Of a DNA stretch of 64,000 nt, positions 57,723-64,000 are shown in pieces (the first letter of the stretch is position 1; each line of letters opens with the position of its first letter). Location of the stretch: positions 1-64,000 of the forward strand of contig NZ_LWQS01000011.1 of the NCBI RefSeq assembly GCF_001650695.1. Direction: 5' to 3'. A program made the translations under genes and the position numbers. The stretch is from Chloroflexus islandicus. GTDB taxonomy: Bacteria > Chloroflexota > Chloroflexia > Chloroflexales > Chloroflexaceae. The notes under the pieces were generated by a model that did no database searches, had not been told where the DNA came from, and was given only the letters and a program-made list of their open reading frames with translations.

Positions 57723-59582
57723 CTACAACCGGTAAACAGCGACCGTCTGCTGCAACTTCTGCGCCAACGTGTGCAGGTCTTGCGCCGCGCGCTCGGCTTG
57801 GCGGGTCGAGGCCAGCGCCTGCGCCGTCGCCTGCTGGATGTTGCTCATCGCCTGCCCGATCTGCTCCATCCCCACCATCTGTTGCTGCGCCGCCGCCGCC
57901 ATTTGGATATTCGCCTGCGCGCCAGTTTCCACCTCGCTCGCAATCCGGTGGATAAGCTGCCCCGCCTGCGCCGCCAGCTTCACCCCCTGCTCCACGCCCT
58001 TCGCACCCTCTTCCGTCACCATCACCGCCGCATTCGTCGCCTTCTGAATCTCGGCCAAGATGTCGCGCACCTGCTGCGCCGCCGCCTTCGACCGCTCCGC
58101 CAATTCCCGCACGTGCTGCGCCACCACTGCAAAGCTCTTCCCTTGCTCGCCGGCCCGCGCCGCCTCGATCGCCGCGTTCAGCGCCAGCAAGTTGCTCTGG
58201 TCGGCCAGCTCGCTCACCGTCGTCATAATCACCCCGATCGCCTGCGTCTGCTCGGCCAGCCCCAAAATCGTCTGCGCGATCGTCTCCACCCGGCTGCGGA
58301 TCTGGTTCATCCCGTTGATCGTCTCTTCCACCGCCTGCGCCCCTTGGCGCGCGATCTCCAGCGCATTCTGGCTGTCGCTCGCCACTTGCGACGCCTGCTT
58401 GGCGGTCTGCACCGAAATCGCCTTCACCTCATCGATCGTGGTCGCGGTCTGGGTCAGCGCGGCTGATTGCTCGGCAGCCGACGACGCCTGCTGGGTAGTG
58501 GCGGCCAAAATCTCGGCGGCGGCGGTGGCGATGTCGGCGTTGGCGTGCTGCACTTGGCCGGCAATCGCCCGTAGGCCTTCCACCATCGTATTGAGCTGCT
58601 GGCCGAGGATAGTCAAATCGTCGTTGGCGCCGTTGACCGGCAGCCGCACGGCCAGATTGCCGCGGGCGACTTCGGAGGCGAAGGCGCCATACTCGCGCAC
58701 CACCTGTTCGAGGTACTCTTTTGCCACCTTGGTGGCGCTGGCGGCGCGCAGCTCTTCGTTGGCGCGGCGCTGCTCTTCCAGTTGCTGGCGGATGGTATTG
58801 GCCATCTGGCTAAAGGCCGTAGCCAGCCGGCCCACCTCGTCTTGGCCGTCGGGCAAGGCATAGTGCTCATTGAGCTTGCCGCCCGCCATCTGAGTCGCGG
58901 CGTAGGTAACGAGGCCAAGACGCCGATCAATCCCGCCAGAGACGACAAAGGCGAGCAACGTGCCTAATACAATAGCGGCAAACGTGCCGCCGATTAGCAC
59001 CATTTGCAGATTACTGAGTGCCTCTTCAGATGCGGCGACCACCTGATTGAGCGATTGATATTCAGAATCTGCTAACTGGTTCATCAATTCGCCAATGCGG
59101 GCAAAGCGATTGTACCCTGCGCGGCTAGCAACAATCTCAACAACTTGATCAATCGAGGCTTCACCCCGATTAACGGCGTAGCGCAGATCAATCAATGGCT
59201 GAATCACCACATTCTTCCACTGGTTCAATTCATCATCAATTGCCTCGATCAACCCATATTCCGGCGTTTGCGGCGGAACAAGCTGTTTCAAGTCGCGCAA
59301 TAGTTGGTTATACCGCTGCTGGCCTTCATCATATTTAGTGAGAAACACCGGATCGCCGGTGATCAAAAAACCGCGCTCACCTGATTCCATCATGTGAAGA
59401 CTTGCTTCCATCTGACGGGTATGTTCAATGACGGTATACGCCGCTTGCAATTCATCTTCGCGTTGTGCAGCGGTCAGCATTGCCTGATACGAGACGATGG
59501 CAACGATCACCATGCCAAAGAGAACAAAACTAACGATAAGCAGAATTTTATTCCGTAGACTCATTGAATTGAGGAATGCCAT
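57723..59582 (-). CDS. Methyl-accepting chemotaxis protein with CHASE3 domain
   Basis: A 619-residue MCP. TM1 at about residues 10-33 ('[20 protein letters not shown]'), a CHASE3-like periplasmic domain ('[20 protein letters not shown]'), TM2 near 190-212, a HAMP, then a second HAMP-like segment, and the signalling domain. The hairpin tip '[20 protein letters not shown]' and '[19 protein letters not shown]' are intact. CHASE3 senses extracellular or membrane cues of unknown nature. Second gene of the operon. Confidence 0.94.
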   Translation of the reverse strand: MAFLNSMSLRNKILLIVSFVLFGMVIVAIVSYQAMLTAAQREDELQAAYTVIEHTRQMEASLHMMESGERGFLITGDPVFLTKYDEGQQRYNQLLRDLKQLVPPQTPEYGLIEAIDDELNQWKNVVIQPLIDLRYAVNRGEASIDQVVEIVASRAGYNRFARIGELMNQLADSEYQSLNQVVAASEEALSNLQMVLIGGTFAAIVLGTLLAFVVSGGIDRRLGLVTYAATQMAGGKLNEHYALPDGQDEVGRLATAFSQMANTIRQQLEEQRRANEELRAASATKVAKEYLEQVVREYGAFASEVARGNLAVRLPVNGANDDLTILGQQLNTMVEGLRAIAGQVQHANADIATAAAEILAATTQQASSAAEQSAALTQTATTIDEVKAISVQTAKQASQVASDSQNALEIARQGAQAVEETINGMNQIRSRVETIAQTILGLAEQTQAIGVIMTTVSELADQSNLLALNAAIEAARAGEQGKSFAVVAQHVRELAERSKAAAQQVRDILAEIQKATNAAVMVTEEGAKGVEQGVKLAAQAGQLIHRIASEVETGAQANIQMAAAAQQQMVGMEQIGQAMSNIQQATAQALASTRQAERAAQDLHTLAQKLQQTVAVYRL

Positions 59583-59599
59583 AACCGGCTCCTTCCAGC

Positions 59600-59989
59600 T
59601 TATGCATGAGCGACTTGCGCCAGCGCCATTGCTTGCTCAACCACCGGCAACAAAGCAACCGCGGCATCGTCTTTGAACAGATAGTCATCGGCGCCGAGAT
59701 CAATGGCGCGTTGCACGCTACTGACGTGATCCCGATGGGTCAACATCACCACCGGCGTCCCTTTGGTGGCCCGATCGCGCTTGAGCCGGCTCAGCACCTG
59801 AAAACCATCTAACCCCGGCAGATCGATATCAAGCAAGATCATGCGCGGCTTCAGCACACTTGCTGCCCGCCAGCCTTCCATTCCGGTGCCAGCGACCTGC
59901 ACCCGATAGCCGGCCTGTTCTAGCATCAGCCGGAACTGCAAGGCTTGGCTGGGGCTATCTTCGATGAGGAGAATATCGAACGTGGTCAT
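59600..59989 (-). CDS. Chemotaxis response regulator (CheY-like)
   Basis: A 129-residue single receiver ('[20 protein letters not shown]', phospho-Asp in '[20 protein letters not shown]', '[20 protein letters not shown]', Lys in '[13 protein letters not shown]'). It resembles PilG/PilH/FrzZ-type receivers rather than flagellar CheY. GAGGAG precedes ATG 59989. First gene of the seven-gene chemosensory operon, followed after 17 bases by the MCP. Confidence 0.93.
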   Translation of the reverse strand: MTTFDILLIEDSPSQALQFRLMLEQAGYRVQVAGTGMEGWRAASVLKPRMILLDIDLPGLDGFQVLSRLKRDRATKGTPVVMLTHRDHVSSVQRAIDLGADDYLFKDDAAVALLPVVEQAMALAQVAHA

Positions 59990-60376
59990 AGGATGCTCCT
60001 CAATAAACAACGGTTCACGCGCCGCCATCGCGGTCACGCCAAAACTCACTCAAGACTGCAGGGAGAAGGAATACGCTGAGCAGGTTGGCTGCTCCGCTTA
60101 ACCGGACATGAAATAGCCGCGGATGGGAAACCGCACACAACCGGTAAGAGGTGGAGAAGGGTTGATCATCCATATACGGCCTCGTTGCCGATGACAAACC
60201 ATCCTGCCGGCGACATGGCCGGTGTGGATTGGAACAACTCTACTATTCATTATGTTAGACGATGAACCAAAAACTAGTATTGCAACTAGTCAACGCACTA
60301 TATCACTTTAGCAAGTGAATCATAGCACCGCTTTGCAACGAGGATGTAACGAACGCCGGTCTTCCAACAGAGAAAA

Positions 60377-60392
60377 GTTGCGTTTTCGCAAC
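60377..60392 (-). terminator. Intrinsic terminator of selD
   Basis: On the minus strand: GTTGCG-AAAA-CGCAAC followed by TTTTC, about 95 bases past the selD stop. Short stem but a good loop and T-tract. Confidence 0.6.
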
Positions 60393-60400
60393 AAAAACCT

Positions 60401-60418
60401 AATAGACAACTGTCTATT
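60401..60418. promoter_or_regulatory. 18-bp perfect palindrome next to a TTGACA box
   Basis: AATAGACA-AC-TGTCTATT, an operator-like perfect palindrome overlapping by one base a perfect -35-like TTGACA (60418-60423, plus strand). No good -10 follows at the right distance. The binding factor is unknown. Confidence 0.4.
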
Positions 60419-60487
60419 TGACACAGAGTACCAACTTTCGGTAATTTTTCGGCTGACAAGAGTGCAGATGATTGCCAAAACACGCAG

Positions 60488-61528
60488 CTATTGCACCGCA
60501 ACGCCTGCACCGGCAACCACCTCACCGATCTCCCAGAGCGGTTGACCGGCGGCGGCGGCCATGGCTTGCAGCGTTGCAGCGGCAGCAGGAGGAGCAGCGA
60601 TCAACAGGCCGCCAGAGGTTTGCGGGTCAGCGAGCAGGAGTTGTTGGGAGGGCGAGACGGAGGGGGCAAAGGTGGTAAAGGCTGCGGCAAAATCGAGGTT
60701 ACGGCGCAGACCGCCGGGAACCATACCGGCCTCTGCGTAGCGCAAGGCGCCGGGCAAGGCCGGCACGGCGGCAGCGTTGATGCGCAGACCAACCTTGCTC
60801 TGGCGGGCAATTTCGGCAGCGTGACCGAGCAGGCCGTAGCCGGTGACATCGGTAGCGGCATGCACGTCAACCTGCCCCATCAGCTCGGCAATGTGGCGAT
60901 TGAGGGTCAGCATCGAAGCCGTGGCCGCGGCAAGGTCTTCCGCCGCGATGGCATTGCGCTTCGCAGCCGTGGTGATCAGGCCGGTGCCGAGAGGCTTGCT
61001 GAGCAATAACCGGTCACCCGGCTGCGCGCCGGCTTTGGTGATGATCCGGCGCGGATCGACCAAGCCGGTGACGCAGAGACCATACTTCGGTTCGCGGTCG
61101 GTGACGGTATGACCGCCGACAACCACAGCGCCAGCTTCCGCCGCCTTGTCGATGCCACCCTGCAAGATCGCTGCCGTCACCGCCTGATCAAGGTCATCGG
61201 GGAAGGCAGCGATCGCGAGGGCAATCACTGGCCGTCCGCCCATCGCGTAGACATCACTGAGGGCGTTGGCGGCAGCGATAGCGCCGTAGGTGTAGGGATC
61301 ATCGACGATCGGCGGGAAGAAATCGACCGTCTGCACCAGCGCTAGCTCGCTATTCAATTGGTAGACTGCCGCGTCATCGCTTTCGGCCAAGCCAACCAGT
61401 ACCTGCGGATTGGCCGGCACATGGAGCGCAGCCAGCACCGAAGCGAGGGCTCCCGGCCCTAACTTCGCCGCTCAGCCGGCGCAGGCAGCCAAGTTGGTGA
61501 GGCGGATGCGTTCGCGTTCGTCGGTCAT
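60488..61528 (-). CDS. selD: Selenide, water dikinase SelD, selenocysteine-containing
   Basis: Reading through one in-frame TGA gives a 346-residue SelD: selenide + ATP -> selenophosphate + AMP + Pi. From ATG 61528 the product reads MTDERERIRLTNLAACAG, then UGA at codon 19 (61472-61474), then AAKLGPGALASVLAAL. The UGA sits at the catalytic Cys position of SelD; U-x-x-K with Lys22 matches C17/K20 of E. coli. A SECIS-like hairpin follows. The body has 'DDPYTYGAIAAANALSDVYA' and 'AESDDAAVYQLNSELALVQT'. Without recoding, a GTG at 61438 would start a truncated protein lacking the catalytic residues. GAGGTG lies 9 bases before ATG 61528. Confidence 0.92.
61439..61467 (-). promoter_or_regulatory. 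SECIS-like hairpin for UGA recoding in selD
   Basis: Starting 4 bases after the UGA: CGAAG/CTTCG outer stem, a 2x2 internal loop (TT/CG), AGGGC/GCCCT inner stem and apical loop CGGGA. The apical loop begins 16 nucleotides after the UGA, in the range known for bacterial SECIS elements read by SelB. Confidence 0.75.
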
Positions 61529-62326
61529 ACGTCAGACACCTCGTGCGTGAGCCGATAGTTTCATGGTAAACGAAAAGGCGCAAAGATGCAAAATGTGATG
61601 CGGAGTGAAACTGCCGCACTCCATACTAGGCGCTCGTTGTCATAGGCGGGAGCGGGGCGCTGCGACGTTTCACTTCCGATCACTTGCAATTTACGACGCA
61701 GAGGGGGCAAAGGCGTAGTAGAGCCGGACGGCTGTCCGGCTCCGCAGAGGGCACAGAGGTTTTTGAGTTGTCCCCACCCCAGACCCCCGCTGGGGTTCAA
61801 GGACGGACAGAACATCTTCGGCACCCGGCCCTAAAGGGCCGGGCTAGGGTTACGAAGCCCGCTGCGCGGGCTGCTGGCACTCACTCCCAGCCCTCCCCTG
61901 CTGGGGGTGTGTTGCCCCCACCCCAGCCCTCCCCTGCTGGGGGTGCGTTGCCCCCACCCCAGCCCTCCCCCGCTGGGGGAGGGAGTCTGACTCCTCCCTC
62001 GGAGGGGGCAACGTCCCCTCACCCCCAGCCTCGCTCTGACTAGCGCGGGAGCGGGGAAGGCAACACGACAGTATCCGAATACTCTGCGATATACCCTAAC
62101 TCGCTCTGACTAGCGCGGGAGCGGGGAAGGCAACGCCGGGCAGAGAGATAGCGATGCGGCAGTTGCACTGCCGCACTCCATACTAAGCTCCTTTGTCATT
62201 GCGAGGGCGCAACGCGCCCGCAGCAATCTCCCGCTGCGGCGGGATGGATGGCTCTTGGTGAAGGCGGGAGAGATCGGTTTGTAGTCGTAGCGATGCGGCA
62301 GTTGCACTGCCGCACTCCATATATGG
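61529..62326. repeat. Mixed repeat region upstream of selD
   Basis: No gene. From left to right: a GCCGGACGGCTGTCCGGC palindrome (near 61725), the double-hairpin repeat (61827-61872), three 36-bp tandem units (from 61886, 61922 and 61958) of 'cccagccctcccctgctggg', a pair of about 35-bp repeats with 'tcgctctgactagcgcggga' (62031 and 62101), and 'gcggcagttgcactgccgca' palindromes near 62155 and 62295 (a partial one near 61607). Confidence 0.85.
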
Positions 62327-63946
62327 TTAACGCTTCACCAATACCTTCCGGCCATTCGTATACTGCGGCGCCTGCCGGCGGCTGAGCGCGAAGGCAATCC
62401 CCTCTTGCAAGGTGGTTTTGGTCACGAGATCGTAAAACTCCACCCCAATATGGACGAGAGTCTGGGCAATTTCGGGGCTTATGCCGGTCAGCACCACCTG
62501 CGCGCCGAGCAAACTGGCGGCCTGCGCCGCGCGGATCAGCGCGCCGGCGACTTGGGTATCGACCACCTTGACGCCGGTAATATCGATGATCGCTACCGTT
62601 GCCCGATACTGATTAATCCCCTCTAGCAAGGTCTCCATCACCTGTTGGGCGCGGGTCGAGTCGATTGTCCCGATCAAGGGCATCGCCACCACCCCAGCGG
62701 CAATCGGCAGCAACGGTGTGCTTAACTCGCGCAGAATCGCTTGCTGGGCGTGGATCACCTGCTCTTGCAGCGCCAGCCGCTGCCGCTCCGCTTCAGCGCG
62801 CAGTTGTTCGGTGATATCTTGATTAATCGAGGCATAGCCAACAATGCGGCCATTGCGGTTGCGCAGCGCCGGCACCGAGCACTGTGCCGTGATGATCGTC
62901 CCATCACGGTGGAGATAGCGTAAGGTGGTGCGGGCAATGCCAGCCCGCTGCGGCTGGCGAATCGCCGTTTCGAGACGGGGACGATCATCGGGATGGATGA
63001 GGTCAAGCCAAGCCTTGCCGGTCAAGTTCTCGTAACCGAGCATCGCGGCAAAGGCCGGATTGGTGTAGGTAATGATCAGATCGGTATCGGTAATGCCAAT
63101 CCCATCCGGTGCATTTTCAACCAACAAACGGAAGGTGCGCAGACCCTCTTCCTGATGGTGTAATTCGGTAATATCTTCATAAAACCCCAGCACGCCAATC
63201 GTTTCACCACCGCGCCGCAGCGGCAACTTCGCCGTGCGCAGCCAGATCACCGAACCATCGCCGCGGGTCAAGGTCTCTTCGATATTCAGCTTGGGGCCGG
63301 TATTCATAATCGCGCGGTCGCTATGCTGGTAGATCGGCGCCTTCTTATGCCACGGCAGATCGAAATCGGTCTTGCCAATAATCTGCTTGAAACTGGTGAG
63401 ACCGGCATCGTTCAACACCCGCCGGTTGCAACCGAGAAACCGCGACTCTTTGTCCTTCCAAAACACCCCAATCGGCAGACTGTCAATCACGGTATAAAGC
63501 ATCTCACGCTTGTCGTGCAACTCTTGGCGCAACCGCTCTTGCTGGGAAATGTCGTGGCCGATGGAGGTAAAGTGGATCGGATGGCCCTGCTCATCGTAGT
63601 GGATCGTCACCGACCACAGAAACGTGAAGATGGCACCGTTGCGATGCACAATCCGATTCTCAAGCTCAGCCGTGCGCAGCCCCTGCTGCACCCATTCACG
63701 CACCTGCTGCTGCAAACGTTCGCGGTCAGCGGGACAGGTCAGTTCCAGCACGGTCTTGCCAACACATTCCGCGGGTGAATAGCCGAAGTAGCGCTGAGCT
63801 GCCGCGTTCGCATACGTGATCATACCGTGCGCATCGGTTTCGGTGACGAGCAGCGCCGCCCCATCCAGCGCAGATTGGAGACGTTGCAGACGGGCGATAT
63901 CTGGGTAGCTTCCCTCGGCGGCGGCGAGTGAAGGATCGGCGGGCAT
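62327..63946 (-). CDS. Multi-PAS RsbR-like STAS sensor protein
   Basis: A 539-residue paralogue of the protein at 31872. It has three PAS domains ('GMITYANAAAQRYFGYSPAE', 'GVFWKDKESRFLGCNRRVLN', 'GIGITDTDLIITYTNPAFAA') at about residues 25-145, 150-270 and 275-390. A C-terminal STAS domain follows at about 425-525 ('IDITGVKVVDTQVAGALIRA', 'VLTGISPEIAQTLVHIGVEF'). It lacks the weaker fourth PAS of its paralogue. GGAGGT lies 5 bases before ATG 63946. Likely a stressosome-type sensor. Confidence 0.88.
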   Translation of the reverse strand: MPADPSLAAAEGSYPDIARLQRLQSALDGAALLVTETDAHGMITYANAAAQRYFGYSPAECVGKTVLELTCPADRERLQQQVREWVQQGLRTAELENRIVHRNGAIFTFLWSVTIHYDEQGHPIHFTSIGHDISQQERLRQELHDKREMLYTVIDSLPIGVFWKDKESRFLGCNRRVLNDAGLTSFKQIIGKTDFDLPWHKKAPIYQHSDRAIMNTGPKLNIEETLTRGDGSVIWLRTAKLPLRRGGETIGVLGFYEDITELHHQEEGLRTFRLLVENAPDGIGITDTDLIITYTNPAFAAMLGYENLTGKAWLDLIHPDDRPRLETAIRQPQRAGIARTTLRYLHRDGTIITAQCSVPALRNRNGRIVGYASINQDITEQLRAEAERQRLALQEQVIHAQQAILRELSTPLLPIAAGVVAMPLIGTIDSTRAQQVMETLLEGINQYRATVAIIDITGVKVVDTQVAGALIRAAQAASLLGAQVVLTGISPEIAQTLVHIGVEFYDLVTKTTLQEGIAFALSRRQAPQYTNGRKVLVKR

Positions 63947-64000
63947 GGGCGACCTCCGGCGAGTGTCAGACGTTGGAAACACATGGACTGCATAGTGGCA

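Larger units (their letters stand above)
60050..60487. other. Intergenic region upstream of chemosensory operon
   Basis: No gene. It must hold the promoter of the minus-strand che operon, but no convincing -10/-35 pair is seen. It includes ACTAGT-N6-ACTAGT near 60275, a CACTT-TAGC-AAGTG hairpin near 60305, the selD terminator and an 18-bp palindrome at 60401. Confidence 0.5.

Noticed and set aside
60488-61438. selD starting at GTG 61438
   Set aside because: It would lack the catalytic residue and the conserved N-terminus. The upstream frame continues perfectly into SelD sequence through a TGA with a SECIS-like hairpin.
61684-62043. 119-codon frame in the 61.7-62.0 kb repeats
   Set aside because: Made of the 36-bp tandem repeat and the double-hairpin repeat; low-complexity P/S/Q-rich product.

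Overview
The window reads as chromosomal DNA of a free-living, GC-rich bacterium. My best guess is the phylum Chloroflexota, close to Chloroflexus/Roseiflexus. This is an inference from the overall look of the proteins (PFOR plus a DHOD-like partner, MglA/roadblock genes, many PAS/GAF/STAS sensors, Uma2 proteins) and from the repeat-rich intergenic DNA. No marker rRNA is present, so the assignment is not proven. No transposase, integrase, phage gene or CRISPR array was found.

Layout. 1-463: palindromic repeat DNA. 464-5106 (-): nifJ (pyruvate:ferredoxin oxidoreductase) translationally coupled to a dihydroorotate-dehydrogenase-like gene. 5347-12698 (+): a DUF2064 gene, then a heat-shock cluster with a perfect CIRCE operator (hrcA-grpE-dnaK-dnaJ), rlmB, a 50-residue membrane protein and a GNAT gene. 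12743-15196 (+): glutamate dehydrogenase, a receiver protein, a HAD hydrolase. 15282-16624 (-): a small protein and trxB. 16881-18050: a 334-bp tandem repeat array. 18145-21054 (-): a DUF58 protein and a GAF-PAS histidine kinase. 21708-24522 (+): small HTH protein, two roadblock/LC7 proteins, an MglA-like GTPase and a DUF4388 protein. 24614-29017 (+): purH, hisIE, a REC-GAF-PAS kinase. 29025-31576 (-): ffh, rpsP, khpA, rimM. 31872-36926 (+): PAS-STAS protein, a degenerate PP2C-like membrane protein, a lipoprotein. 37008-41489 (-): ftsH, hpt, tilS, tRNA-Met. 41561-45406 (-): two membrane STAS proteins flanking an unrecognised 505-residue protein. 45769-47389 (+): UbiA-family protein and a Uma2 protein. 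47451-52060 (-): glnA, small exported proteins, a lipoprotein cytochrome c, a second repeat array (298-bp period) and a [2Fe-2S] ferredoxin. 52213-59989 (-): a complete chemosensory operon (receiver, MCP, CheA-REC, RsbT-like protein, CheW, CheB, CheR-TPR). 60488-61528 (-): selD with an in-frame UGA. 61530-62326: repeats. 62327-63946 (-): a second PAS-STAS protein.

How it fits together. Housekeeping blocks (proteostasis, SRP/ribosome, purine/histidine, tRNA-Ile lysidine/hypoxanthine salvage/FtsH) alternate with an unusually dense set of signalling genes: two histidine kinases, four RsbR-like STAS proteins, an RsbT-like fold, an MglA GTPase module and a full chemosensory pathway. Together they suggest a cell that glides or moves on surfaces and integrates many cytoplasmic signals.

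Most notable: selD is a selenoprotein gene. UGA at codon 19 sits at the catalytic Cys position and is followed by a SECIS-like hairpin. Other points of interest are a 46-bp double-hairpin repeat present ten times in one orientation, a perfect CRP-type site upstream of ftsH, a degenerate RsbT-like gene inside the che operon, and a homopolymer site that may hide the real start of a small gene.
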